Counted from the stretch's first letter, positions 26,301 through 38,726 are shown. The stretch is DNA of 64,000 bases from Rosellinia necatrix (GCA_021209875.1 JAGYVD010000006.1:1426001-1490000), one strand, 5' to 3'. Numbers and translations are program-made. The notes: a model not told the origin generated them from the letters alone.

Positions 26301-27729
26301 TTCTCTTTCGGGCTTGCACCTCCCACTCTGTCTGCACCGTACTCTTTGCCTTCTACCTAAGTAATCAGGCCACATAATACGGTACCTGATCTTCTCGCTG
26401 CTACAGACCTAAGAGTAGGGTAGGGTGGTCACTGAGTTATGCGGGATGTTGTTGCTAATTGGCCAAACGAGTTTTTAACGCACCAGTGCCCGTTCCTACT
26501 TGGCTCAGCTATCGAGAGCTGCTACTTAGCTAAAACTTCAGGGAGGGTATCTCACCTCCATATGTTGGTTTTCTTTAGACTACTTGAGCTCTGCGGTTGG
26601 GCTGCGATTTCACGAGGCGCGATGAGAAAGGAAGCTGCACTTTTCATAGGTAGGAAGAGAGAGAGGAAGAGGAAGAGGAAGAGGAGGAGGAAGAGCCTCG
26701 GCGGGTGATGTATTTGCCATCTCTATCTACTCTAACCTTGCCGCCTTCTGGAATATAGCCCTATAGACATTTGGCCCTTTTCTTTGGCTTGTTTCCCGGA
26801 ATCTTTTCTCAGGTCGTCGTCACCTCAGGCTTTGCGGTGGCCCAGTCCAGTCCACTTCCCCTGGGTTATGGTTATGTGTCTCCAACGGTCCCCAAACCCA
26901 GAAAACGGGATTTGCGGGGCCTTGGACGAACCTTACTAACAGCTTGGACTAGAACGCCCTACTCTGACGAGAGCTTGCCGCAGCAGAAACCGGCGAAATG
27001 CTGATATAGAGGTACTTAGTAGGGGTTCTGGACTCCCAAGAAGCTAAATCGAGGCTATCTCATTGGAGGATGGGGCTTGGAGTGGAGACGAGTTTTCTGG
27101 ATAACCTTCCAGCTCCACCTCACTCTTGCCTTGAAGCAGAGCACCCTTTTTTGACATCTGGTCAGACCTACCTAGGTAGTCTCAACCATCCCGTCATTGT
27201 TCATCAACGCAGCTCCTCCTCTACCATCCCCGAGCTCCCAACCCTCCTCTCCCCCTCGTTGTGCTGGTGGCATCTCGTGAACGCACCGCCGGTCTCCTCT
27301 CCTAATAATCCAGCTCTATATATACTCTCCGTCCACAAAGCAGACCGCATCCGCTGTGCAACATGTTCTAGCCCTCCCCAGCGGTTCCAGCTCCATCTCC
27401 GTCCTCGTGTCCATCTCTCTCTGGCATCCCCCACTGGATCGGTACTACCTCTCCACGTGTAATTATCCATCTGTTTACTTGTCGTTGCTCAACTTGATTG
27501 TTGAGTGAATCAATTGCAAGTTCCACGGTTGTTTCAAGCTTGTTCTTCCCGTCAAAGGTGAGTTGACATTGGGTCTCGTTGAACTGCCTTCACCGATGTA
27601 ACGCCCTGCCCTGACCCGTAGCCGCGGCGGGTCCTCCCGTCATGTATTGCGATATTGCTGCCCATTGGAGAATCCCATCCTGATCGCCTGATTGGCCTTT
27701 GCTTACGTATCAAGCACAGACTTGAGACC

Positions 27730-30700
27730 ATGGCTTCCGAGGAAGTTTCCGCTGCTGCCCGGCTTCTTCAGAAGCACGCACAGCATCCTCTTCAACCCAC
27801 CGTCGAAGATGCGCCCGACGACGAGGCCGCACCCTTAACTACCGCTCCGGCTTCTGCTGATCCTACCTGGGCCCCTACCATGTCTGCCAAAACAGCCGGA
27901 AAACAGCCAGCTGAATCCTCGGCTGCCCTCGATACCCAGTCGCATGAAGCGTTCCCCGAGCTCGGCGTGCCCAAGGCCGCCGGCCCCAAGACCAATTACC
28001 CCCCTATCTGGGCAGGGGCCAAGGGCGGCGCGAATGGCAATGCGAATGGCGCCTCCTGGTCAGCTAATGGGACTCCCCTTGCCTCGACGCCTACGTCTGG
28101 AGTTGCCACGCCGACGGGCGTACCTCCACCAATGGCCATCCCCGGCCGCAACGTAGAAACCATCATGCTGCACTCGTCGTCCATTCTGCCGCGCGCCCAA
28201 CTCAAACGCCCGATCCCAGACACTATAAAGGATATCAACCGCAAGTCTCGGGCGGTTATTACAATGGCTACTGGGCCCGGTGGTCATTTGAAGTTTGAAG
28301 CGTCTGGTCCTCAAGATAAGGCGCAACAAGCTTTACGTGATCTGGTTTCGCAAATTGGTCGCAAGGTAAGTGTACACGGCTCTGGTGCTCTATGCATTGC
28401 CCTGTCGGCTAATCTGTATACGTAGGAAACCGTCACTATTTCGATTCCGCAATCTACAAGAGCTCATATCATCGGCAAACAAGGCGCCACGATCAAATCC
28501 ATCCAAGAGAAGTCGGGTGCAAGGATACAAATGCCCAAGATCAACGAGGCTACGGCTAACACGGATGATGACGATGATGCCATGATTGATGTCGTCATTG
28601 AGGGCAACACGCATACAGCTGCTTTGGCTCGCCAACTAATCGAGAAGATTGTTGGAGAACGTTCGGCCAATGCAAGCATAAGGCTAAAGTCAATTCCCGC
28701 TGAATTCTATCCCTTCATTGCTGGCCCGAACAGTAGCATGGCCCAGGCTCTTGAGGCAGAGCACGGCGTCCAGATCCGGGTGCCACCGCATCAACCATGG
28801 GCCTCGCAGGTACCCCAAATGCCGGTGTCCGGACAGAGACCTATGTTCACCCCCACTCCCCATGATAACCATATTCAACTCGCGGGTGAGCGTGCCGCGG
28901 TCCAGGCTGCGAGAGCTGTAATCGAAAACCGGGTGCAGGAATTGCAGAATCAATTGCATATGGACCAGGTGGACATTCGTCAAGGCGCCCACCAGTTCAT
29001 CATTGGTGAGCGTGGTATTCCATCAGATGAATTCTTTGCCGATACCAATTGCGTCGTGATTCTTCCCAGCGAACCAGGCGTTGATACTGTAACGGTTGTT
29101 GGCCTCATGGATGATGTGTCGACTGGCCTTGACAAGGCTATGGAGTTGGCTACACAGGTGCACACCTCAGTTTTTAACGTTGCGAAGCATCACAAACATG
29201 CTCCCGGCGGCGAATCCGTCTATACTCGGGATCTTGCTCGCTATCTCCGCCAGAGGAAAGAGATCGAACGGCTTGAAAAGTTGTACAAGATCAACATCAA
29301 CACGCCATATGCTAGTGGCATAGTCAGCCCTTGGGAGTTGTACGCCCGAGAAGGGAAAAATGCCTTGAAAGCACAGAAAGAAATGATCTCTATTGTCAAT
29401 AGTCACCCGCCTTCGCGTTTAGCGATTGTTCCTGTCGACCCTTTCTTCCACTCCTATCTGCGCAGTGAAATCCGACCCAAGGTGCAACAATCGTTTGGTG
29501 TTCATATGGTTGTCCCAGAGACTTCGGAGGCTGAATTACCCATCCTTCTGGTATATGAGAGACCCGAGATTGGCGAGGGGCCCTACGAGATTCCACAGGA
29601 GGCGCCTACTGCTTCGGAGCTTCGGACTTTTCAGCAAGGGCTCTTGGACGCCAAGAGTCATATCCTTGGTTTAATCCAGAAGCAAGAGAAGATCGAAATC
29701 GCCACTCTTGAAGCCCCGGTCAAGTATGCTATTAGTCCGCGAACCCATTCGAGCAACACTAATTTTAAAATAGGTACCAGGATAAACTGCGTAAATTCAT
29801 CAAGAAAGAACAGGATACGACAACTCGTGCTGCTGGCGATATCCCCGTTCGCGTTAGTGTTAAGGGTACAACCGTGACGATGAGGGGTCCTGCGTCGAGT
29901 GTGAAATATCTTGCCGACAAGTCTTCTGCTTTCATAGAACAGGAGAAAGAAGACGAGAAAGAACGTGGCTTCACCTTGAAGTTCGATTTTCCACAGAAGT
30001 TCGCGAATCATCTTATTGGCAAGGCCGGCAGCCATATCAACGAGCTGCGCGAGAAGTTTGACGTGGATATCCAAGTTCAAAATGGGGAGGTTGAACTCAA
30101 AGGCCCCAAGGCGAAGGCCGAGAAGGCGAGATCCCATATTACTTCGCTTGGTCGTCAATGGGCCGACGAGACCACTTACATTCTCAAGATTGAACCCAAG
30201 TTCCACAGAGAGCTAATCGGCGCACAAGGTAGCCAAATTTTACGGTTACAGACCCGATATGGGGTTCACATTAACTTCCCCAAAACGACCAAGCCAGGGA
30301 AAGATGATGAGTCGGTGGTTGATGCTGCAAGCGAAGCTGGTAAGCCACGACGACAGCAAGGCCCCGACGAGGTCATTGTTAGAGGACCCAAGAAGGGTGC
30401 CGATGCGGCGCGCGATGAGATTTTCTCGCTATATCAGTATCTCCAAGAGCATTCTTTTGTCGAGACGGTGGCCGTGCAACAAAAGCAACTGCCATCTCTA
30501 ATTGGGTCTGGCGGTTCTGCCATGGATGAACTTCGTCAAACCACCGGGGCGAAGGTTGATATACCCAACGACAGAAACGAAGCGCCAGATGCTGTGGTCG
30601 AGATCACGATTCGAGGCAGCAAACAACAAGTTACGGCGGCTAAGAAAATCCTGGCAGAGAAGAAAGCAATATTTGATGATACCATCTCCAAGACTATAGA

Positions 30701-31762
30701 AGTGGACCGGAAGTGGCACAAGAATTTGATTGGACCCGGAGGTATGTGATGACTCTTGTTCAAATGAGAGATTGAAGTCTTGCTAATATTGTCGTAGGCT
30801 CTACCCTGCGAGATATTGTTATCAAAGCTGGGGGTCCAGAAGAGCGGCGCCTTCAGGCCCGTACCGTCCAGTTCCCCAAGCAAGATGCGGATGGCAATGG
30901 TATCAGGATCGAGGGGCGGCGTGACGTTGTTGATAAGATTGTTGCTAGCATCGAAAGTTTTGTGTCACAGCGAGAAAGCCAAGTCACAGAGAGTCTTGAT
31001 GTACCGGCCGAGAAGCATAGGGCGCTCATCGGTCGCGGTGGCGAGACTAAACGACAGCTTGAATCTCAGTTCAATGTCTCTATTGACATCCCTCGACAAG
31101 GAAGCGGCTTAACCGGCGTGAAATTAGTCGGCCTGCCCGCCGATGTTGAGAAGGCGAAAGACCACATTTCGTCCTTAGTCAAAGAGTCGCAAGGGGAAAC
31201 GATCCAAATTCCTCGGAAATATCACAATGCCATATCCGAGAATGGTCAATTTTTCCGCCGACTACGCAATGATCACAAGGTTACAGTCGATCATGCTGGC
31301 CAGAACCCCCCAGCTAAATCGAAAGCTCCGGCCACACGAGCGAATGCAGGCGCCCTTCCTCTCATCACGGACGACGCTGAGGCGACTGCTGATGCTCACT
31401 CATGGGTCATCGTTGATATGATTTCTGAAGAAGAGGGCGACATTCCCTGGGTTCTAAAAGGAAATGGGGACAACATTGAAAAGGCCAAAAAAGCCATCAA
31501 CGTGGCTCTTGAACAAGCCCAAAAGAATAGCAGCACAGGCTTCCTCATCCTCCCAGACCCGTCGACCTACCGCTTCGTCATCGGCACTGGCGGCTCCAAA
31601 GTGAACGCGATTCGAAAGCAAAGTGGCTGCAAGATTAATGTCCCACGTGACCAGGCCAGGGACGAAGCGATTGAAATTCTGGGTTCTAGAGAAGGCTGCG
31701 AGAAAGCAAAAGAGCTCATCTTAGCCGCTATCCGGGAAGGGCAGTTGCCACGGAAGGATTAG
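27730..31762 (+). CDS. SCP160: multi-KH-domain RNA-binding protein (vigilin / Scp160 family)
   Basis: Four exons, 27730-28365, 28426-29723, 29774-30741 and 30798-31762, with introns of 60, 50 and 56 nt encode 1288 residues. The ATG at 27730 (context GACCATGG) is preferred to the upstream in-frame ATG at 27655. After a low-complexity N-terminus, KH modules recur to the end. GxxG loops are visible as IIGKQG (near residue 226), IIGERG (~400), LIGKAG (~720), LIGAQG (~785), LIGSGG (~883), LIGPGG (~960, split by the last intron), LIGRGG (~1038) and VIGTGG (~1224). Two further modules have degenerate loops: FIAGPNSS near 305 and ISENGQ near 1107. Vigilin-type proteins bind mRNA and polysomes at the endoplasmic reticulum and influence translation and ploidy in yeast. 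The gene converges on the RSC9-like gene. Confidence 0.93.
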
Positions 31763-31849
31763 AAGTCCCCGAGTAGGTCGATGATAACATCGTCTTCCAC
31801 CGCATCGAAATCTATATAAATCTAAATGCACCTGATTAGGGGTACTTAG

Positions 31850-31905
31850 TTTGGGGGGGATTGGGGGTATTCAGTAGGGGGGGTGGGGATGGGGGGTGGG
31901 GTGGC
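31850..31905 (+). repeat. G-rich tract with quadruplex potential
   Basis: Runs of three to seven G separated by one to eight bases occur about 90 bases after the Scp160-like stop codon, so the transcript of that gene would carry them in its 3' UTR. Quadruplex formation is an inference. Confidence 0.5.
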
Positions 31906-32606
31906 TTTGTTGATGAGCGACGATGCAGGAAAGGAATGCTCGCCGCTCGGCTCTAAAAGTAAAAGGAAAAGACGATGAACCTATTGCAACGAATATTGGA
32001 ACAATTAACTAGTTAATGTACATGGGTGTCCGGAAAATGAAGATTATTATCTCTGATTAGTACCACAAGGCGGCAGCCGCACCCGATCCACACCCGATCT
32101 TAAAACTAGCTACGTAGGACGTATTTAACCTACCGGGAACTTGGAAGATTCTTTTAATATGCGATTAGGGAGGCACATTTTCATTATTAGGAGTATATTT
32201 TCCGGCGGCTCAAAAGAGTGAACCTCATGGAAAACACCTTTCTAAGCCTCTACGGATGACGAGCCGTTAAAGAGGCCGTCGTATGAAAACGTAAACGCGG
32301 ATTCTAGTCGGCTACGCGTAATAGTACAAGAGCTACAAACAGGGACAGCAAAGAAGAGGGGGAAAAGAAACATCCGGATGATCTGGGGGCACGCATCACT
32401 CGCCTAGCAAATGAATCAAGCCCACCCGGGAGCGACATACCACTCGCTCCCCCCGATTCCCGAACCATGTGTCGGCCCTTTTTTGCCCTGTATTTTGGTT
32501 TCGCTTTAAGCCGAGCCGAACCTCCTGTTGTTTCCTCATCGAACGCCTGGGTATCCCCTAATGATTAATAGATTGAATGGTTGGAACGAAGCGCGCGAAG
32601 TTCAAC

Positions 32607-32609
<3 letters not shown>

Positions 32610-32642
<33 letters not shown>
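32610..32642. repeat. CT dinucleotide microsatellite
   Basis: About 16 uninterrupted CT units lie in the 3' flank of the RSC9-like gene. Confidence 0.95.
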
Positions 32643-32644
<2 letters not shown>

Positions 32645-32706
32645 TCCCTCCGTCTCTGCTCGGCGAAACTGGGACGAAACCCGGGTCTATGCACACCGAA
32701 AAATGT

Positions 32707-35700
32707 CTAGTCTTCGGTTTGAACTAGCTGCAGAAGCGACGTGACGTAACCGGCCTGTTGTGCACCAAAAAGTTAGTGAAACCACATGCTTCCGTCGCCG
32801 AAAAAACGGGGCTACGTACCAAAGCCTTGTTCTCCGTCATGACCTCAAAGAGCCGGGCCATGACGGGCCGGAATAACTTCTCGTTCCACCCGCCGCCCTC
32901 GCCACTCTTGCCACCCATCTCGTATTGCTTGAGGAGTTCCTCTTCAGACTCAGTTTTAACAACGTTACGTGCTATGTTTCGCAGCACGAGAACAGCGCTC
33001 AACGGGATGCCGGCAGCCTGCTCGACATTGGGTTTTCGCTCGTCAGATGTTACAACCGTCTTTTCCCACGTGAGCGACATGGTCTTGGCTGGTTTGATGT
33101 AGGACTTCCGCTGTCGTTTGGCTGTGAGCTCAGGGCCGTCTAGATGGGGCCGCTTGTGCGCGGAGGCAATATGTGTCTTGATATGACGAGTAAGTTCTAA
33201 AAGTTTCATCGTCCGAGGCGTTGAATATTTGACGCAACCAGCCCAGTCGCAAGAGGTGGTAACTTCCTTGTTCTCGATCTTACCATTCTCGCCCATGGGA
33301 ACATTAAGGTGCACGGCCAAGATGTGCTGCCACATGTGTTCGCCACCCAAGAAGAACTGGCTGCATTGCTTCGAAAAAGTACCCTTTACCATTTGCCACT
33401 GGCATCGCGTATAGTCTTCCTTGGTCTCATAATGGCATGGCACTGTCCGAGCACGAATGCCTTCAATGATGAAACGCTGCACCTCGCCCGGGCCGCGGAT
33501 GATCTGGGCACGAGCATTGGCAAATACGTGGCTGACATTCCTGATGAAGTCGGCTGCACTAAGGCTGCTCCGCACACCTGCTAATGCCCCAAAAGATCCT
33601 TGGTAAGCCTGCCATATAGCAATTTGTGTGATATGAGACTCGGCATCCTCCTCGAATAAAGTTTTTAGCCATTGAAAGCACCTTGTCGGCTCATCGGTAA
33701 CTTTCAGCTTCTCGTGGAGATCAAAGGGCAGAGGGGGCACCTCTTCGGTGCACAATGCCTTCTTCTCTGGCTCAAGGACCCTCTCTTCTTTTACCCGCTT
33801 CGCTCCGTGGGCCAACAATCTAACAAGATGCGGCACAACATTTTCCATATTGACCCCCTCCAGTAAACTTTCCACATTGGCAACCACGGCGGTGTATTGG
33901 TAAAGGAAGTCTAGACAAGCGTCCATCAGCTCCTCGTCGTTGAGCAACAGCCAGTTTATGATATTTTGTAGCGCTATGGCCGGGACGTTTTTGAGCTTGT
34001 TCGTGGCTTCTAGATTCATTGATATCCGGCTGACCGCACGCAAGGCTGTCAAGATCGTCCCGCGATCGGTAGAATCCAGTTGTGACAGCAACGTCTGGTA
34101 AAGCGGGTCACTCGAATCTAATACGAGCCAGGGCGTCACTTGCTCGGCGATGTCAAGCGCGAAATGCTTGATCTCGACCAGTGTCTCCAGATTGGGCAAG
34201 TGGAGAAGGATACAGAGGAGGTCCCTTAAAGGATAGACCTCCGCCATGTATATGGCATTCTCGATAAGCATAACCATATTCCTCATGGTAAGGACGGCCT
34301 CGGTTATGCGAAGTAGGCGATCTGAAAAATCGGCGGGCTGCAGGTGATCTAGGACGGTTTTCGGTCTGAGGTTCTTGATCCGTTCTAAAATATCTCCTGT
34401 TCCATCTAGCCCGTCTAGAATATCTAGGCTCGAGCTATCTTGTTCACCGGAATACGAGATTTGCCAATCGACTTCATAGAACAGATTCCCGACTTCAAGC
34501 GCCTTCTCAATTAAACCCTCGGCCAAACCCAAGAAAGAATCGAACTTGTATTTATCGCCCCGCTCGTAAGATATCTTGACGAGATGATTTAGTGCGAACG
34601 CTTGTTCGGCAGGGATGCCTGATCGGAGAGCCTGAAGACACCGTGTATAGATATTGGGGCCTTCAAATCCAACTATTTCGGTCAGCGGCCTGAAATGGCG
34701 GGAAGGAGAATTAGAGACTTACTAGGGGGGAGGACCGGTCGTGGCAGAACTGGCAGTCTCCCAAAGCCATCGGTTCGGGTTTGTAATTGTCGTTGCCGTC
34801 TCGCAAACTCGACTGGGTTATTACCGGGCGTATTCACGGGACGCAGGGCGACTGATATCGGCGGCCGTGGCTCGAAAGGATCGCCTAGGCGGGAAGCCCC
34901 CTCGGAGTTTGCCGGCGTGAAAGAGCTCGACGCGCCCCGTAGTGCGGCCTGCTGGGCTTGAATGACATGTAAAGGATTGTTCGGGTTATGTTGTTGGGGT
35001 AGATGGTGATGATTCTGCGGCGTCTGGCTCCCATGATAATTGTTTTGTGTTGCATTGGAAGTCGGCGTGTTGTTATGTGAGGAGACGCTCCGGACTTGTC
35101 GGCTTGGGCCGGTGTCTGGCTGGAAGGGGACTCGCTGTGGAGGGGCCTCACGAAGTCGCCCAGAGGCCCTATTTGCGGACGTAGGTGTGCTTTCGGCCGG
35201 GCGCTCGTCCCTCGTAGGTGTTTCCTCGCCTGGCCGTCTAGCGGACAGCTTGAAGTTTTCCAGGGTGCGAGTGAGAACAGGCCCATGCTTGCTAGCACAT
35301 GACTGTTGTTCGAGAATCTCTTTTGGAGGAGGCTCCCGACCATGCTGATCTTGAATCCAGTAAGCAGACAAGTAGCGGTAGAAATCCTGCTTCAGTTGGA
35401 AGGATAGCTGGCCCATCCCCTTATTATCGGCATAGTACATGCCAAGCTCGCCGGCCAGGGCTCCCCAGGCCTTCTGGACTTTGTTCAGCTCGTCGTACCC
35501 TCCCTTGTCGAGAACGGCCTTGTACAGCTTAAACAAATCGACGTTGACATGGCCGTGCATGGTAGGGAGCCGAGGCTCTGGCTCGAAGGAAGTGCCGCGC
35601 TTCTCGTGGAAGGCAGTGAGCTTTTGGATGAAATCGTTGTATTCCGGAGTGCGGTCGATCTCATGGACGTACACCTCCTTGCCCCCCGGGCCACGAGCCG

Positions 35701-35707
35701 GACCCAT
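32707..35707 (-). CDS. RSC9: RSC9-like chromatin-remodelling subunit with ARID domain
   Basis: Three exons, 35707-34723, 34672-32820 and 32754-32707, with introns of 50 and 65 nt encode 961 residues. The first intron ends at the TAG at 34675-34673, after a CTGAC branch point; the earlier CAG would cause a stop. The last 15 residues (AGYVTSLLQLVQTED) come from the small final exon. An ARID DNA-binding domain lies near residues 14-115, from TPEYNDFIQKL through LDKGGYDELNKV and WGALAGELGM to LKQDFYRYLSAYW. A disordered linker follows, then a helical repeat region (NPVEFARR, then GFEGPNIYTRCLQALRSG onward), and two Cys/His clusters near the C-terminal third (CQWQMVKGTF...H, CDWAGC...H) fit the RFX/zinc-finger-like part of fungal Rsc9. 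Family role: RSC complex subunit, nuclear. The ATG at 35707 is chosen because upstream sequence is repeat-derived. Confidence 0.9.
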
Positions 35708-35810
35708 CTCGATTTCGGGGCCTCGCAATGGCGAGCTCGAGCCAGGAAGCGGTTGGGGGCGAGCGGCGGACAGCAGCGGCAGACAGGGGCGATGGACGCG
35801 GAGGCCGGTG

Positions 35811-35855
35811 CAGAGCAGAGCAGAGCAGAGCAGAGCAGAGCAGAGCAGAGCAGAG
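35811..35855. repeat. (CAGAG)9 pentanucleotide repeat
   Basis: Nine exact CAGAG copies lie about 100 bases upstream of the chosen RSC9-like start. Nine copies of five bases keep the frame open on the minus strand, giving a repeated Leu-Cys-Ser-Ala pattern if translated. Confidence 0.95.
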
Positions 35856-36549
35856 GCCGTCGGGGCACCCTGAGCGGCCGCGAGCAGAAGCGCCGGACAC
35901 AGAACCGTGGCAGGGGCGGATGCTGCTCCGTACGAGCGCAAAGAGCGGACGGGATGGTGAAGTCGCAAAGCGCTACGCGGCAGGGCAGCGTGCCTACACT
36001 GACTGGGTGAATCAATGGATGGCGGGCATGTGCTGCAGGAAAGTGGAAATGCGTGCAAGGCGGAATTGGCACTGATTTCCGATTAGCTGGGTAGACGTGT
36101 GCTTCGAGGGAAATATATGGCTGGGGTGGGGGCAATCGCAGTCGCAAAGCTGTTCGTGTAGTGAATGCGAAGTGGGATGAGGCGACGCGATGCGATGCTC
36201 GTCGCATAATAATAGTAGGTACACACAGGCGTTAGGTAGGTACTAGATACTAACCTCGTACAATGATTGCTTGCCCAGGAGTCGCGAAAATCAGTCCGGA
36301 GTCGTGTTGGTTGCGAAGGGTTTAGTCTAGGCTAGTAGTGTAACTACCTAGACTAGGCATAGATGGGTGTGGTACCCGCATGTGCACAGACCACATAGAG
36401 GCCTTAGATGCATCCTTTGCGTTTAGAAAGAGGATTTATATTCATCAATCAGGGGTGTTTCCTTTAGCGGTGTTCACTCCATACTGGCCCCCAACTCCAA
36501 CCCCAACCCCCCATGAGAATGGATCTACCTGCTATCCATCGGGTCTCTG

Positions 36550-36785
36550 GGCTACCCAGGTACCCAGGTAGGTAGGTACCTAGGTAGTAGTTATGTACCT
36601 AACCACAACTTTCCCAATATCTCGGAAGGAGCTCTATCTTCTTTGGATCTGCACTTGCCTGTAGCTCTTAGTGAATGCACACGAAATCGAAGCCTCGAGG
36701 CCTCGAGGAGTCGAGGTACAGTTGATGGATGTCCTCTACCTAGTAGGTACCTTAGGTACTTAGTTACCCGTACCTTACTTTCCTA
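36550..36785. repeat. dense TACCTAGG / GGTACC motif cluster
   Basis: Overlapping CAGGTACCCAGGTAGG, GTACCTAGGTAG, ACCTAGTAGGTACC and TTAGGTACTTAG words occupy the promoter space between two divergent genes. Confidence 0.7.
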
Positions 36786-37076
36786 CCTCTTCTAACTCTG
36801 GTCTAAATGATCCATATACCTTTGAGTTGTTGTGCCGCTGCTCTTTTACTCTTTTACTACAAGCATGTATACCATATCTGATCAATATTCATTTCTTTGA
36901 AAGTGGTTGACCACAAGCGAGGACCTGTGAAGCCATCCGCAAGCCCTTCGCTCTATTCGAGTCGTTTCATACTCGACTCGACGACCTGATACAGATCGCT
37001 TCGTCCATTCATTGCCCTGTCCTTGTTGCTCTCCCCCGAGGTTTCTTGATGGCACCGGCACCGCCTATATTTTACC

Positions 37077-38726
37077 ATGTATAATAAAAAACAAACTACC
37101 AACAATGATTACCTCGCCGAAATGCATTTCGGTCCGGCTCTCCTCCCTGGGTCAATACTCAGCAATCAGCCACAGTCCCAGCCCATACTTCCCTCACAGA
37201 GGAGTCGGTATTTTCGTAATAGCATGGCTAATCACCCAGAACCGCAAGGCCGCGGCCGGTTGTCTCTTTTCCCTCGCTTATCTCGCTCGCCCATGGCCAT
37301 TGAATCGCCCAGAGGATCTATGCATCGTCCTCGTTATATTCAACAACAGCAGCAACAACCACATCCATTCTTTGTTCGAAGCCCAGCAGCAATGGGCTAC
37401 ATCCCCCAACAAGCCTCGAGATATTCGAGGGGTCTCGACCTACAAGAGCCTATAATGCCATTGCGAAAGGAATTTTCTGTTGTCCGCAGCGCTCATGATG
37501 GTGATGAATCTACGTCGTGGCAAGGACTCACGCAGAACCGTCCATATTCGGTCCCTTCCCACTACACACAAACATCCCGAATCCATGCAATCCCAAGGCC
37601 AACAAGCGTGGCTCATACTGATACACAGGGGCTGACCGGTTTCGGTCGGCCTGATGCAAAGCTGCTATCTAGGGTAGACGAGATGGCGCCCCAGCTCTTA
37701 CCACTTGGGGGGGATGCTCTAGAAAACCTGGTCTCTAAGGACGAACTCATCTCTCCGAAGCGTGTACTCCCCTTTCCTACGAACGAGAAATTCGATTTAC
37801 AGCCTAAGAGTGCAAACACGGAGCCCTCTTTACGAAAACCGACACCACCACTGGGGCTCGCGCCGCAAACTAATCAATGCACCAGTAGAGAGACGATCTC
37901 GTCTTATGACGCAGCCAATAAGAAGAAGAATTCAGCATCTCAATTACAGCACCCAAATGAGCCAGAAAATAACGTGGAGAACCAGGTCTCCAAGCGCACA
38001 AACGACGCTTCCGCTGATAATGCTCCAGCCCCCCCCAAACGACCAACCAAAATTAGGTTAATCAGTCGGCATGCTAACCATGCAAAACCCTGTTCGCCGC
38101 AGGAAGAGGACGACAGATCCAGGCCCAATTCTTCGCAGGCGAGTAATAACGCATCTCGGGAGTCTAAGCGCACTCAAACTCTCCGAGATGCTTTACGAAA
38201 TGATGGTAATAAGGGGACCCTCCATCCTATCACCCGCGCTATGAAGACGAGCCACCATATTGACCTGGACCGAAACACGGAGGCTGAAGATGAAGATGTT
38301 GCTATAGTATGGGATTCCGCCCTGAGTAGCCCATCTGCCCCCGATCACCACGATCAAAATCATGAGTCTAAAACCACACAACAATCACTACCCCAAAAAA
38401 CCTTTGCGGATATATGCCCTCATGTGCCAGAAGATACAAGGGCTAGGAGGTCACTGTCTCAAGCCACAACTGTGTCTACACTAGATACCGAGACATTGTG
38501 TACCGCGGTAGGTGACGATAATCCAAAAGCGAAGAATACACCCAACTCGACATTGGCGATCGACGAAAAGATAGTGCTCCAGCGGGACATAAGCGAGATA
38601 GTTGATATCCGTCTCCGGGAGGGCAATGCCGACTTCCTAGATACAGCGCATGGTGAGATTCTTATCAAGTTCGCTCTAAAGGATGAAGCGCTCTTCGAGA
38701 TGCTGAGCAGGATGTTGGAATCGTGA
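37077..38726 (+). CDS. hypothetical low-complexity protein
   Basis: A single open frame encodes 549 residues. I do not recognise the family. The N-terminus is rich in Pro, Gln, Arg and Ser (a short Gln run near residue 85), and the middle is charged and apparently disordered. The only part with folded character is the C-terminal ~45 residues, which alternate hydrophobic and charged positions (ISEIVDIRLREG, then GEILIKFALKDEALFEML) and could form a small helical or alpha/beta interaction module. No signal peptide or membrane segment is seen. The start could also be the in-frame ATG at 37122 or later. The gene diverges from the RSC9-like gene and converges on the CTR86-like gene. Coding status is supported by the uninterrupted 1.6 kb frame. 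Confidence 0.7.
   Translation: MYNKKQTTNNDYLAEMHFGPALLPGSILSNQPQSQPILPSQRSRYFRNSMANHPEPQGRGRLSLFPRLSRSPMAIESPRGSMHRPRYIQQQQQQPHPFFVRSPAAMGYIPQQASRYSRGLDLQEPIMPLRKEFSVVRSAHDGDESTSWQGLTQNRPYSVPSHYTQTSRIHAIPRPTSVAHTDTQGLTGFGRPDAKLLSRVDEMAPQLLPLGGDALENLVSKDELISPKRVLPFPTNEKFDLQPKSANTEPSLRKPTPPLGLAPQTNQCTSRETISSYDAANKKKNSASQLQHPNEPENNVENQVSKRTNDASADNAPAPPKRPTKIRLISRHANHAKPCSPQEEDDRSRPNSSQASNNASRESKRTQTLRDALRNDGNKGTLHPITRAMKTSHHIDLDRNTEAEDEDVAIVWDSALSSPSAPDHHDQNHESKTTQQSLPQKTFADICPHVPEDTRARRSLSQATTVSTLDTETLCTAVGDDNPKAKNTPNSTLAIDEKIVLQRDISEIVDIRLREGNADFLDTAHGEILIKFALKDEALFEMLSRMLES

Larger units (their letters stand above)
22187..27729. other. long divergent intergenic region (STE20-like / Scp160-like)
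   Basis: The 5.5 kb between two divergently transcribed genes has no credible coding region. It contains tetranucleotide drift (22320-22440), a CTG array (22900-22970), clusters of TACCTACC/TACCTAGG motifs (22865-22890, 23290-23350, 23420-23450, 24760-24790, 27165-27180) and pyrimidine tracts near 25000 and 27220-27440. The two ends should hold the promoters; the space before 27730 is CT-rich. Short frames such as 27070-27462 show no family resemblance. Confidence 0.5.
31763..32706. other. convergent intergenic region with G-rich tract
   Basis: This separates the 3' ends of the Scp160-like and RSC9-like genes. It contains a G-rich run at about 31850-31905 just beyond the Scp160-like stop and a CT microsatellite at 32610-32642. 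No coding region is supported. Confidence 0.5.
35708..37076. other. divergent intergenic region upstream of the RSC9-like gene
   Basis: The stretch includes the 5' flank of the RSC9-like gene, with a CAGAG pentanucleotide repeat, and the promoter of the unknown gene at 37077. TACCTAGG-type motifs are dense at 36550-36600 and 36735-36785. The RSC9-like frame stays open upstream to 36058, but that extension looks repeat-derived. Confidence 0.5.

Noticed and set aside
34673..34691. Alternative 3' splice site (CAG near 34691) in the first RSC9-like intron
   Set aside because: It gives a stop within three codons. The TAG at 34675-34673 follows a CTGAC branch point and keeps phase.
35485..36207. 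240-codon minus-strand frame overlapping the RSC9-like N-terminus
   Set aside because: It is the neighbouring frame of the ARID-coding exon and has repeat-derived Leu-Cys-Ser-Ala content; the ARID frame is clearly the coding one.
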